This document shows positions 45,201-54,679 of a stretch of 64,000 nucleotides of DNA, in pieces; the stretch's first letter is position 1, and each line of letters opens with the position of its first letter. Source of the stretch: Cercophora sp. LCS_1. Lineage: Eukaryota; Ascomycota; Sordariomycetes; Sordariales; Lasiosphaeriaceae. The DNA lies in contig JAPZLL010000017.1 in assembly GCA_036250225.1 (NCBI GenBank), positions 620,001 to 684,000 of the forward strand. Reading direction: 5' to 3'. Position numbers and translations under genes: made by a program. Below the pieces are notes generated by a model. It was not told where the DNA came from. It did no database searches and worked only from the letters and a program-made list of their open reading frames with translations.

Positions 45201-45324
45201 CATTCTGAGGCCGGTGGGTGGCAACCTGTTTCGTGTCGTTGGCGAGTCGTACATTTGCGGTATTATGGGTGGGGAGGCGGTTCCTGTGGATGAGGACGGG
45301 TTTGTGCGGATTTGTTTGGTTTGA
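42226..45324 (+). CDS. large HET-domain protein (intact)
   Basis: 1032 aa, intronless, from ATG at 42226. A Pro-rich N-terminus (PPPPPPRKG) is followed by the HET domain, which begins FIALSYTWGNP (about 63-73). An insertion of about 115 residues separates this from KPVWIDAICINQNDLEERKAQV (read as two adjacent blocks, about 195-217). The rest includes VVMGWLGPKD, WFRRAWVAQEAV, STDPRDKVYAFLG and LPSWVPDFACP. The C-terminal module (about 960-1032) has CMLLTEQGFAGLGP, ASVPFILRPV and VGESYICGIMGGEA. This is the HET-6/TOL-like layout. It is the one complete copy here of the module that survives only as fragments or broken genes at 32.4 and 53.8 kb. Expected role: incompatibility-type cell death trigger. 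Confidence 0.93.
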   Translation: MSSEREGSPPPPPPRKGLGQYRYTPLPTPTSVRLLRVEPLLKLEQSEVRCRMEIVDLTQEPEFIALSYTWGNPVTVYETSTTDVINNMTTDNFGDFGIIAIRPRRDGPEGKVGIALDDGDFVNYLDESPWIPRERVHWDISPTRHIECDGMTLDVGESLFGILRFLSFTNTPKSWSGDSTESAEAEQSREASLRKPVWIDAICINQNDLEERKAQVMLMGQIYRSAKVVMGWLGPKDRLAKLFVRAAGTVFDFHLKNSAPVARLRDVAGMTNGLWFSIFAWFQRLWFRRAWVAQEAVFAKDLHIFVGPEGGGASLPWMWLVEIVSFLHKSGLLQELNTLGQALLTGQPLQGDVRRLYQDDLILDILGSCRANGSEACPRLQTQPPDAYSFILGIQEVRERLNIAPSNRHLAYGSDNEQTVASRLASKEFPGGSSTVYRANLVLEGPELGQWNDEMSQKEKMLALARYRAIHQKHNLICALVSEQGKGFIMELPRTLELLEALSAFRSCGSTDPRDKVYAFLGISTKNSGITPDYTIPVADTFKNAAASIITSCGSLEILSHIQDPAGTGTAGLPSWVPDFACPLGRPPLTAHFSTAFNASGRRRGASLQIENDSRLWVEGCKVGDVAQVFSFDDDGDETLSMLIFGLQIPTLYPCRSNGSSLTASLEDFPVFLSHTLAEVIEELKPIYPDAKLYIAIGGTPVEAPLRASHGSAADTGEVPSPPSPSASEILWRTLIADGWKSEDHAQPGGTIQTRSKWGQAFSDWLLCSILDSYRLMIQVLNVIYQRKAFSQDDVQNTAELINDAKKRFIAARIRPKLDAWLDLSMAPWGGPVSDKLNHVMTTSSSVDETDISTWFTVYVEVVKEYFEALASLPELEGRISMDEDRVSLDPNLPGALELLVYQLELQSRDTDAETSVDKDGETWVNSMGDTKNLFDETTRRRITDFDTRMREVTAGRCMLLTEQGFAGLGPKSTSPDGVDQVWLLRGASVPFILRPVGGNLFRVVGESYICGIMGGEAVPVDEDGFVRICLV

Positions 45325-45780
45325 TTGTTGGGACCTAATAATTCCATTGTATGCTTGTATGTTTCGAACTGGGAATTTGGGAGTCCCTCCATGGATGGGG
45401 GATGGTGTCTTGGCGCAAGCACAGGCGATACCCTCCTCGGTGAAGTTCAGGTAGTGTTTGGGGGCTTTACAAGGAGGCTTCGCTGGAAGGATGCCTAACG
45501 ATTGCGCATCGATACCCTGTCTTTCGGCGGTTAATCTAAATTCACCTCAGCTTCCGTCTTGGTGCGACAACACTAGTGCTCGAACACCTGTGTCGCCCAA
45601 ACCCCGGGAAACGATTGGATCACTCACTCGGAACTCAGTGCCGAAGCGTGCGCCGCACAGCCTCAGCAGGCAACCTGTCGATCACAAGGGACCCTGTCAT
45701 AAATTCACCCCCGCCCCGAACGAGGGCGGCTCGGTTCGTTTTTAGTTGATCCAACCACTCTTACGATAGGGCAATTCCAG
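45325..45780. other. spacer
   Basis: 3' flank of the HET gene. A possible lost 5' exon of the DUF6536 gene was sought but not identified. Confidence 0.35.
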
Positions 45781-45804
45781 AGTCAATGGTCAGGATGGAG
45801 GCGA

Positions 45805-47945
45805 ATGGCCCTCATCCTGTCTATCATAACTGGCACCCTCACCGTCCTCCTCACTACACACCTCGGACTATCTATCGCGCACAACGGCCTAAGAGCGCTA
45901 CGGACCTCTCGCAGCACCATCTTCAGCGGCAACTGCAAAACAGCATCACGATCCAACACGGCCCTGCATCTCGCCATCAACGCCATCGCTTCTGCAATAC
46001 TTGGCTCCTCAAACTTCTTCATGCAGGTTCTCGCGGCCCCGACCCGAAAGCAAGTTGACAAAGCGCACGCAGCAGGACGATGGCTCGGGATCGGCGTCCA
46101 ATCATACCGAACTATCCCGTCATTACCTGGCGAAACCGCACCTTTTGGGGCCTCTTCGCCCTGAGCTCCCTCCCGTTGCATCTCGTGTTCAACAGCGTCG
46201 TCCTCCAAACCAGAGCCACGACCGACTTTGTACTCATTCTCGCCAGCGAATCGTTCACCCGCGGCGCGCCGGCATGTATGCTCGGGGCATTCGACACTGG
46301 GTTTGGCGAAGCTGATGACTTTTACGCATCCACCTTTCACGATGTCCAGCGCAGTCTATCCGAACCTAATGCAACCCAAATATGGGAGCGCGTTACGCCC
46401 GCCAAATGCGTCGCCAGATACGACAGCCCGCAAAAGGTCCTGACAGAGTATCGAAACGCCATCGTGGTCCTCGGGTACCCGAACGGCACCGCCGATGAAG
46501 AGGGATGGATCATGTCGCAGGTGCAAAACCAGACTCGCTGGTGGAGTGAAAAAAGTATGGAGCCGCTGCTTTCCGACTTCAACAAGACCCAACTCGGTGT
46601 GGGCCGCCAGGGGTCTCATGCGGACTGATCCCCTCGTGGGTGCTTCCGGCCACAACACGGATAGGGGTAACCTCACCATGACCTTTCGGTATGTGAACAT
46701 GGTGGAGGATGTTGATTTTGACAGTGGGAGGATGGAGATGGATCCGAGGTTTGTCAAGGAGGAGTACGTGTCGATGCGGATACAGTATTGTCTGTCGGAG
46801 CGGTTTGTTGCGCCGTGCCAGATACAGGTGGAGAATTCCCTGCTGCTGGTTGTGTGCGTCATGTGCGAGTTCAAATGTCTACTTTGCGTTTTGGTGTTGG
46901 TTTTGCATCGTGGTGGGAAAAAAGCTGGGCAGTTGACGACGACGGGCGATGCTATTGCGTCGTTTATTGTCCAGCCTGACCGGCATACAGAGGGGATGTG
47001 TGCTGTTAGTCAGGACGATGCACTGCTTGGGATGAAGACAGACCATCGTGGTAGCTTTGCAAGGCTTGCCGCGGCTAGGAAGTGGGCCAAGACGTCAACG
47101 GCGAGAGCGAGTCAAGCTGTTCCACGGTCTGTTTGGTTGTTTTCTTATGCGTTGATTGGATCTTCGCTTGTTGTGGGGACTACCATGTTGGGAATAGCCA
47201 TCAGAGACGCTGACCTACGACTGTAAGTTTATTCTTTACAATCCTTCGACCATCAAGTGCTGACGGATATTCACAGTTCGTCATATGGGTTCGGACATAA
47301 CACAAATGACTCGACGGTAGCAGGACTAAAGGGATCCGAGGCGGCCACGCTCACCTTGCTTGCCAACACGCCTCAGATCATCCTGTCAATGTGCTACATG
47401 GCCTACAACGGCCTGTTCACCCGCATGTTGGCAGAGTTTGAGTGGGCTTCATACAGCATGGCATACAAGCCGCTCCGCGTCTCAGAGAAAAGGGGTCTTC
47501 AACGCTCGTCATATCGTCTGCAACTTCCGTACCGCTGGTCGATTCCGCTCATCGCGGTCAGAATCCTGCTCCACTGGTTGTATTCCAATGCCATATATGT
47601 GAGCATTTACGAAGGTCTGTACTCCTCAATTTTGCCTGGCAACGTGTCAATTTCTGACCATCAACAGGATATAAATGGTACGTTCCACACGAAGTGACCC
47701 GCTTTGAGGCCCTTCAATACTCGACCGTTTCGATTCTTGTGTCCTTTGTGGTCTCGATTGTGGTGGCGATCTCGCCGGGGGTGCTTGCATGGTTCAGGCT
47801 ACCGGGGAACATGGTGGTGTCGGGTGGCAACTCGGTTGTGATATCTGCTGCCTGTCATCTTGCTTCTGAGAAGAGTACCGTGGACTTGTCGGAGGCTGCT
47901 GCTGGAAGATTGAAGTGGGGCGAGATTACAAAAGATGCCCGGTGA
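45805..47945 (+). pseudogene. DUF6536 multi-pass membrane protein, frameshifted
   Basis: First ATG at 45805 (MALILSIITGTLTVLL), though in-frame SGWRR just upstream fits the family, so a 5' exon may be missing. The DUF6536 core is clear: ALHLAINAIASAILGSSNFFM, read in adjacent blocks, and QVLAAPTRKQVDKAHA. At about 46120 the frame breaks. A single missing C in an ATCCC run would join GVQSYRTI to TWRNRTFWGLFALSS. A second change of frame lies near 46600. Introns 47223-47276 and 47615-47667 splice in phase to ANTPQIILSMCYMAYNGLF, LPYRWSIPLIAVRILLHWL and the terminal helix. The first break could be a sequencing error; two breaks favour a pseudogene. Family function is unknown. Confidence 0.68.
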
Positions 47946-48337
47946 GTCTGGACCGGAAAGGAATGGCGAGGACACAGCGCATTTAGCATTTGGAACGGAG
48001 GATCAGTATGTGAGAGAGCCGGTACAGGGTCGGTGGTATGCGGGTGCTTAAGCTGGAAACAAGTGGCTGAAGTCAGGGCATACTTTAGCCTTGGAATAGC
48101 AGAAGAAACGTTCAATCCTCAAGTTCTTTAGCGGGTTGGTGTTTTCCAAGGCATGATTTGGTTCCCAACCCAGGTGTTATGTGAGGTGAAACGACCAATC
48201 AAGTTCCGTTTGCCGTCATCTGCTGACTCGAGAATTAGTAAGCCAGACAAATTCCAGCCGTAAAGCCAAAAAGATAACCCCCATAAGCACATTTCAATCT
48301 ATGAATCTCATCCTCGACCTCAACCATCGTTTCAAGC
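47946..48337. other. spacer
   Basis: Nothing recognised; upstream of the acetyltransferase gene. Confidence 0.4.
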
Positions 48338-48994
48338 ATGTCTCCCTTCAAAATCCGCAGCGCAACAGCTGATGACGGTAACCTCTTCACAGCTATATCT
48401 GACTCAACCATTCCCTTCCTCATATCAATCGGCAGCGAAGATCAATGGGGCACCATTCCATTCAGCGAACGCGGCCAACCAGGGGCTCACACAAGAGGCA
48501 TCGTGGGATTGATCAATGAGTCCCAGAAGAACCGCCAGACAGGGAAGGGTGACGCAAGCCGTGTCTTTATTGTAGAGACAGACGACGGGAATGGGAAAAC
48601 TGTACCGGTTGGCGCCATCGCTGTCCGGCATAATCTCTTGGGGTTTTACCTCGACTTTTGCGACTCCGTCCGTGAAGAAGTATCACACGCGTGGGATTTT
48701 CTGTACATTGAAACCCCGGTTACTGATTTTACGGTTGATGAAAAGTTGAGGAGGGGTGCCGGAAGGGCGTTGGTGGAACATGTTGTGGGGTACGGGAGGG
48801 AAATGGGGTTGAAGTCTGTTTATGTTGATTGCTGGAGGGGAAATGGCGGGAGGTTGAACAGGTACTATGAGCAGCTTGGGTTTAAAAGGGTTGCAGATTT
48901 TGATCTCCCTGAAACCTTTCTGGATATGCCGGGTTGGCAGGGAACGCTGCTTCGGATGGAGATCAACGTCAGGCCCGAGGATAATGAGGAATGA
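48338..48994 (+). CDS. GNAT-family N-acetyltransferase
   Basis: 218 aa from MSPFKIRSATADDG, the usual beta1-alpha1 start of the GNAT fold. The central strands include VFIVETDDG and VGAIAVRHN. The acetyl-CoA-binding loop is LRRGAGRALVEHVV (about 145-158), followed by SVYVDCWRGNGGRLNRYYEQ and LGFKRVADF, the typical last helix and strand. Substrate unknown; such proteins acetylate amines of small molecules or peptides. Intact and intronless. It ends about 35 nt before a family B element. Confidence 0.85.
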   Translation: MSPFKIRSATADDGNLFTAISDSTIPFLISIGSEDQWGTIPFSERGQPGAHTRGIVGLINESQKNRQTGKGDASRVFIVETDDGNGKTVPVGAIAVRHNLLGFYLDFCDSVREEVSHAWDFLYIETPVTDFTVDEKLRRGAGRALVEHVVGYGREMGLKSVYVDCWRGNGGRLNRYYEQLGFKRVADFDLPETFLDMPGWQGTLLRMEINVRPEDNEE

Positions 48995-49030
48995 GTAGCA
49001 GACTACCTCATAGATAACAGCCCGGCTGTA

Positions 49031-49320
49031 TGAGACGAATCTGGACACAACAAATTTCCTTTTCTGCTCGTAGTCCTGAGCTGAGGTGAACTGTAGCTGA
49101 TTTTCCCTAAGCTTCCCCTGATTCTTCCCCAAGCAGCCAGGGTAATAATCCCATGCTCGGCCGCTGCTTGATCTCAGAGGCCCGTTTTAAGTCACCACGG
49201 CTAAAATTTACCTTCGGCGAAAAAGGTTAGATGACGTGGAACCCATAGGAATCTAGGTAAAAATTCTAATTAGGATGTAAAGTACATACTGCGGTGTTCG
49301 TGTGACCCGTGTCACATGTG
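49031..49320 (+). repeat. inverted-repeat element family B, copy 2
   Basis: Starts TGAGACGAATCTGGACAC and parallels 18134-18360 through AAATTTCCTTTT, CCTGAGCT, CTCAGAGGCC, CGGCTAAAATTT, GTGTTCGTGTGACC. It is slightly longer than that copy. No coding frame. Confidence 0.7.
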
Positions 49321-50644
49321 TAAGAGCGCCCCGAGGAGGAACTAGTCCCTACCTTTGGAATACTACACATCATTTTGGACCACTTCTGGGCCCTTGAACC
49401 TCTTTCTTGACAAGAAAACCCACCCCCGGCCTAGCAATCCCACCCCTACGCCACTGGCTCCAATTTTAGGCTACTGAACCAACTACTGGGCTATTGATTT
49501 CGCTTCTAGATTATACTAGCACAATACACGAACTAGGATAGTATGCAATACCCTAGCTCGGAATTTCAGGATAGCACATGATAAACCAGCACGTTGAAGG
49601 TGCTAGCATATGGTAATATACGCTCCGGAATGGTATACAATACTTATATTTGCCGTGATAACCTTTATATTCTCTCTAAGCTAAGTACCTAAGCAATGCC
49701 TTCTACACGCCACACTACAGCAAGCCCCTGCGTATCATCCAACTGTGTGATTCTGCTGGCCTTGATGGTGATGGTAATTTTTGTTAGTGTTTTAAGCTTG
49801 AGCAGAACTACCTGCTCAATATTGTTATCGATGGGGTAATCCGCCGTATGCTCTGTGTTATCCAACCCAGTTTCCTGCACATGCAACAATGGCTTGTTTT
49901 GAATTGCTAGGGTAAACCAGTCGGTATATGCCAACATCACTTTGACGATATGATCCTTGCTAATAGCCGCCAGTATGGTAATTTTGTGCATCTAGAACTC
50001 TTATTCTATAAATTTGTAGAACTCTGAGGTACCTACATTAGTCCAGCCAATAGTAGTACTAGGACTACCTGGTGGTGGTTCAATAAATATTGGAGTCCAG
50101 ATCCCTGAGGGGGTCGAGCCAGCCAAGCACGCAGAAGCGTGCACTTGCGCACTTGACTACCTGTAAGCGAAAACAAATTCAGGGGCTCACCCAAATACTT
50201 GCATGCATCTTATCAGTCCTCTGTTCCCAGCATATAACATATGCGTCTGCACGTGTGTGCCGGGTTAGGTTCTGCGCAGTTGGGGGCCAATATCGACAAA
50301 TGATTAGCCTGTCCGACAAGTTGTGGCTGCATCCATGCGCGAGCTTCCCCTCCTGTATGTCTTTTCCGATAGGCCACCTGTGAATTGTGGCTTGATTAAG
50401 CGGGAAGAGCTGAAGAACCCCCATGGTTTCCTCTGTGCATGTCCAATCATAAACCGTTGATCAAGTTTGGTTCTTGGCATCACAAGGTTCGGTGTGTCGC
50501 ACAACGCTGAGGTGCCTTCTGGATGTTGCTGCGGGATATATCTTTCCAGTGAGGCAAGTAGCTCGTCCTGGTTTCTTTTCTTTCATTCCCGGCCTGTCAA
50601 ATGCGACCATTTTGGACTTTGCTTTTGCCCGGACTACGATAATC
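49321..50644. other. AT-rich spacer with minisatellite-like words
   Basis: At 49520-49650 degenerate units such as ACTAGGATAGTATGCAATACC resemble the 14.25 kb minisatellite. A 100-codon frame on the minus strand (49689-49991) has no motif and may be transposon debris. No gene is supported. Confidence 0.4.
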
Positions 50645-52480
50645 ATGAATTCTAAGTCCCGTCTCATCCTTCTCTCCCGATCATCCCGGCTTGTTCCCCT
50701 GACGATAATTCCCTCCCTTCTCGGACTCATGGTGGTTATCCTATGGGTTGCCGTCAAAAGCCCGCCTCTGAGCGACGCTGGGCTCTGGTCATCAACCCAG
50801 GTCACCATCACTGTTGTCTGTGTTACAATGCTCGCCACCATTTACGCCGCGCTGGTCGCCAAGGCGTTGGAGCCACCCATGATTGATCGGGCTGAAGTCT
50901 TCTTCGCCTGGCTCCATGTAAAGTTTCCAAAACTTGAACCGGTTTTTGAATGGATAGATGAGCGGATGTCACACTATTTCGCGCGACCGGCCACCGGCCC
51001 CAGTACCCCGAGAACCCGTGCTCGGGTCTTCAAGTTTCTCCTGGTCCTTCTGATAGGACAGCTAGCGACTTCGATTGTTGTCATTTTCACGCCAATCACA
51101 GTGACGCTTACGAAGGAATACAGTCTCCAAATCCCCGGGGCAGGCTATTTCGTATTAAAACAAGGGGACGACCCAGCGATCTTTCCATGCACGGGCGCAG
51201 CTTCACCGGGGGTGCCCTGGGTCGACCTCACGTACAAGTGGGTGGACGAAGACGGTAGAGAATACATGACGCGATTTTCGGGCGGCAAGAGTTGCCCCGG
51301 ATCCCGCGTGGTTCCTCTTGTTGCCAGTATCAACACAGGAAACCGAAGCCGGTATGCATACCTGGACTCGGGCGTTGCAGTCCACCAGTCAGCCATGGGT
51401 GCACCACAGACCCTCTTCCGCGGCCCAGAGCTCATGGAGCACATCGCCTTACATGGGACATCACTATTCAAAACTGAGCAGTGCGTGCCCGTCTTGGTGC
51501 GAAACCCCGTCAGCTGCGAAAGGAAGGGGAGCTTGGAAACTAAGGACGACATTCGTGTCATATTTTCACTCGACCTGCTGGACGCAGATGGAGAGCCATT
51601 GATCCGTGCCGCAAATTTCAACTACAGGAACCTGACCAAGGACAGCGTCATGCTGAACTACCTCTTTAGCGGATCAGACTTTACCAAATCGACTGTCGGG
51701 CATGGAATCATAGCAGTCAGCGGAATCACGGATCCCAAATGGAAAACACCTTTCGCCGGCGACCTTGCACGCGTCATGAACGAGTCGGAGCCGTACACGC
51801 ATCAAAACTACACGGCGGTCTGCACCGTACAAGCGACCAACTCGTTTGAATACCGCACAGTAACACTTCATCTCGACAACAGAAATGAAGAGGACGAAAA
51901 CGACAATAATAACAATAATGGTTTTGATTTCAACGGGTACACCCGCTTCCTCTCCGCCGGCGATCGATGCGTCCCCAAAGTCGAAACAGTCGGCTTCCCT
52001 CACTATGCGGCGGCCATGGTAGCCCAGTACCTGCCCATCATGGAGGGCTTCCCTCTCGACGGCCGCATCAACTCGATCTTGCGGCTGGCCAACAGCAACA
52101 ACAAGTCTGATTTTGCCTTTAGCGGTAGCAAGAACGCTCTCGAGGATGTCTTGGGCGTTATTGCCGCACTCGGCGTGTCAACCATGAACGCAACAGACGG
52201 GGTCACAGGGGAGATCATGGAAGGAATCGTGTCGGTTGACGTGACGGGCTTCAAGTCGGATCCATGGCCCACGGCATTGCTGCTTGGGCCGCCCGTATTG
52301 ACGCTTTTGGTTATCGTGTGGTTTTACTGGCCGTTCTCGGCGCCAAGTTGTCCTACGCGGGGAAACGGGCCGGAGGAAACAGAGCAGGGCTGGTTTCTTG
52401 GATCAGTGGGTTCATATTCGCATGCACAGTCGGGCAACGAGCCTGGTCGAATGTTGCCGCTTCCATTACAGGCCATTTAA
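50645..52480 (+). CDS. fungal multi-pass membrane protein, unknown family
   Basis: 611 aa from ATG at 50645 (MNSKSRLILLSRSSR). The frame extends upstream but without ATG. Two N-terminal helices (VPLTIIPSLLGLMVVILW; VTITVVCVTMLATIYAALVA) are followed by a third (VFKFLLVLLIGQLATSIVVI). Then comes an extracellular domain of about 400 residues with many N-glycosylation sequons and about seven Cys (CTGAA, KSCPGS, QCVPVL, VSCERK). A last helix (LLLGPPVLTLLVIVWFYW) and a short tail follow. The topology matches the DUF3176 protein at 36.9 kb (3 helices, large ectodomain, 1 helix) without obvious sequence identity. Ectodomain Asn run at about 420. It looks intact. Function unknown. Confidence 0.82.
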   Translation: MNSKSRLILLSRSSRLVPLTIIPSLLGLMVVILWVAVKSPPLSDAGLWSSTQVTITVVCVTMLATIYAALVAKALEPPMIDRAEVFFAWLHVKFPKLEPVFEWIDERMSHYFARPATGPSTPRTRARVFKFLLVLLIGQLATSIVVIFTPITVTLTKEYSLQIPGAGYFVLKQGDDPAIFPCTGAASPGVPWVDLTYKWVDEDGREYMTRFSGGKSCPGSRVVPLVASINTGNRSRYAYLDSGVAVHQSAMGAPQTLFRGPELMEHIALHGTSLFKTEQCVPVLVRNPVSCERKGSLETKDDIRVIFSLDLLDADGEPLIRAANFNYRNLTKDSVMLNYLFSGSDFTKSTVGHGIIAVSGITDPKWKTPFAGDLARVMNESEPYTHQNYTAVCTVQATNSFEYRTVTLHLDNRNEEDENDNNNNNGFDFNGYTRFLSAGDRCVPKVETVGFPHYAAAMVAQYLPIMEGFPLDGRINSILRLANSNNKSDFAFSGSKNALEDVLGVIAALGVSTMNATDGVTGEIMEGIVSVDVTGFKSDPWPTALLLGPPVLTLLVIVWFYWPFSAPSCPTRGNGPEETEQGWFLGSVGSYSHAQSGNEPGRMLPLPLQAI

Positions 52481-52599
52481 CCGGTTTTTGAATTCCTCAA
52501 CATTCATTCCCTTGGAAAACAAACACATAAAAACCACCCTCCACGCATCTTGAGGGGGACCCAGCCGTTATTACACATTGTCGGGAAAGATATCCGCCT

Positions 52600-52950
52600 T
52601 CACTTCCCAGACTTGGACCCCTTCCCCTTTTCTCCTTGCCTTCTCGGATTCTTGCCACTCGAACTGCTCCCATAATACATCCTTTCGACGGCCTCAAAGT
52701 CATTTTCGCACTTGGCGCAGTTGTATTGCAGGAAGTTGGCTCGCCACTCGACTTCCACCCCGTCCAGACAGGTCGCACAGGAGTGCCCAGCAGGTGGAAG
52801 CACGTCTAGAAAGTTTCCGTTTTTGCCCTTTGGCCTGTGGCAGCAGCCGATCAGGAATGAAGTCTTTGGCTTGCGCACGATATGTTTGTGGATCGGGTTA
52901 TTTGCATCCCAGACCCGGCATTCCCATTCCTCTTCGGTGACCTTGCACAT
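52600..52950 (-). CDS. small Cys-rich (zinc-ribbon-like) protein
   Basis: 116 aa, MCKVTEEEWECRVWDANN. Conserved-looking cysteine pairs: CC at 46-47, CATC, CAKC, with His residues (HKH), suggesting a zinc-binding fold. The C-terminus is basic and low in complexity (GKNPRRQGEKGKGSK). There is no signal peptide. Short proteins beginning with this Trp/Cys/His pattern are common unannotated genes in Sordariomycetes; I know no function. It converges on the 611-aa membrane protein gene. Confidence 0.6.
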   Translation of the reverse strand: MCKVTEEEWECRVWDANNPIHKHIVRKPKTSFLIGCCHRPKGKNGNFLDVLPPAGHSCATCLDGVEVEWRANFLQYNCAKCENDFEAVERMYYGSSSSGKNPRRQGEKGKGSKSGK

Positions 52951-53412
52951 TTTGAGTGAGTCTAGCAGTCAGCTTGTAGATCAATTGCGTTGCAAATAGC
53001 GACTTGGCTGGGATGACGATTGATATGTGATCGGGCCCGGAGTGTTTTGGACTTGGTTGTTGACTTGCTCAGGGACGCAAGGTGGGCAACAGACGGCGTT
53101 TACATACGTATTTTATGGCAGCATGGCCTCCACACTTCTAGTCCAAAATTACGGGTCACGGCGTGGGATCATTTCATTGTCCAAGGCTTGTTCGTCGCTG
53201 GTGTTGCGACTCCCCGATGTATGGTTTGGAAATATGTCCGTCGGCTAATTTTGGAGGCAAAGCAATTGAAATATTGGCAGACAGTCTTGAAGGGCGCTAC
53301 CCATGTAGTTGGCTCGTATTCAGAGGGACCTCGCGGATATCGGACAAAGCCGGCCATAGCAAGAAGAATCAACTGAAACCAAGTTGGTCAGTCACTTTCA
53401 TTCCCATCAACG
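52951..53412. other. spacer; possible degraded HET sequence
   Basis: Immediately upstream of the 53.4 kb HET fragment. Short frames without HET motifs, so either spacer or beyond recognition. Confidence 0.35.
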
Positions 53413-54024
53413 ATGCAACTTCCACATGGCCTTTTTGTCAAAGTTGTCCACTTCTATTTCGTGCTGATGCTGCCAAGAGAGTTTTCCCCGCCCAAGTGTA
53501 GTGACACCCGTTGTGTGATAATATTTGCAAACTCGGCGACTGCGAATGCAGTGGAGAAAGGGGGCTGGCCTGCGATCCGCGTGGTAATGCTATCGCTTCA
53601 CACACTGCGTGCGAAATTTCGCCCACAGGCCGAGGATGATGAGGAGGCTACCAGTCGCTATTTAAATCAACTTTCCCAAGATATCGTGATGTTGAACGCA
53701 CGGCCCATGCTGGAAAATTTGGCATTCGAAGCCGTGGATCGACTATTAGGTAAGACGGTGTTTTCTGCGGGAGGCCGAGTTGGAGTTGGGAGCAGTGAGA
53801 TCCAGAACGGCGATGAGGTTGTCGTGACCCCAGCGTTGAAGGGAATCTATGCGTTACGGCCATTAGCAGCCGAGGACGGGGTTAATCAACAAGGGATTGG
53901 CAATGACTCTTACCTCCTGGTAACACCTGTCTATCTTGATGGTTTGATGAAAAACCAATGGGAAGATCGCGATTTCTACAGAGAGTTCCTGCAGCGACCA
54001 ACGAAGACCATCAAGATCTACTAA
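53413..54024 (+). pseudogene. orphan HET C-terminal module
   Basis: 203 codons, open. The last 80 residues follow the HET C-terminal module: GRVGVGSSEIQNGDEVVV, KGIYALRPLA and SYLLVTPVYLDGLMKNQW. Compare with GFAGLGP, VPFILRP and VGESYICGIMGGEA in the intact gene at 45.1-45.3 kb. No HET domain precedes it. Element A begins about 160 bp after its stop. It could be a gene fragment left by rearrangement; an expressed short protein cannot be ruled out. Confidence 0.55.
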
Positions 54025-54183
54025 CTAGAAATGCGGGCTTTGCGTTGGAGGTTGCCTCAAGGCGTGCGGTCAGCATGGGGCTCGGGAAAGGAAAGAAGGG
54101 TGAAACTCAGGTTTTTTTATGCTCATCATCCAGGCAGCGCTTCGTTAGTCTAGACGTTTATTTCTATAACAGGAAGTTCACCA

Positions 54184-54435
54184 CCCTAAATTGACGCCAT
54201 GAATTTCCTTTTCCTTCTTCGGAACTGAGCGGTTGCCGCCTTGGCCTGAGCTAAACTGAGTCAGACTGAGCGAGGGGGTCACAGTTCTGGCTTGCTTCGG
54301 CTACAGTTGCCACGGGTCTAAAATGGCGGTGGAGTTACGAGGGCCCAGTTCTGGACCTCTACCACCACCATCTAGCCGCGCTTTCCCTCCAACTAAAGGA
54401 GAAAAAACCTGCAATTTTAAGGCGTCGATAAATCT
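54184..54435 (+). repeat. inverted-repeat element family A, copy 3
   Basis: Starts CCCTAAATTGACGCC and ends GGCGTCGATAAATC. The ends are imperfect inverses, identifying this as a terminal-inverted-repeat element of about 250 bp. It shares most positions with copy 2 (CCTTCTTCGGAACTGAGCGG, CTACCACCACCA). It lies inside or against a longer transposon. Confidence 0.78.
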
Positions 54436-54675
54436 AACACGGTCAACCACAGGCGGGCGTGGTTTGGCGTGGAACAGAAATGTGGCCCTGTGGGCGCTGA
54501 ACAAATCTATTCTGCTCTTAGGCCTCAGATTTCTGTAGATTGTATAAGGGCTGATCTTAAAGTAGTCTGCTGTAAGGCCTCTCTTTTCAGCTTGCTTAAT
54601 AACGGTATCTGCTGAATTGAACGTCTTTAATCCCAATTCAATACTGTATCTCAAAGTGTTGTAGAAGATGGTCAT
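54436..54675 (-). mobile_element. transposon reading-frame fragment
   Basis: Reading from ATG at 54675: MTIFYNTLRYSIELGL, then ADTVIKQAEKRGLTADYFK, SPYTIYRNLRPKSRIDLF and SAHRATFLF, cut off by element A at 54435. A helix-turn-helix-like N-terminal pattern fits a DNA-transposon transposase, but I could not assign the family. A related fragment (ELFSAHRATF) lies at 15165-15225. Its leader is the B2 repeat, so B2 probably is the 5' end of an autonomous element. Confidence 0.5.
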
Positions 54676-54679
54676 AAAT

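Noticed and set aside
49689..49991. 100-codon minus-strand frame in AT-rich DNA
   Set aside because: Plausible composition but no motif, and it lies among repeats; treated as debris.
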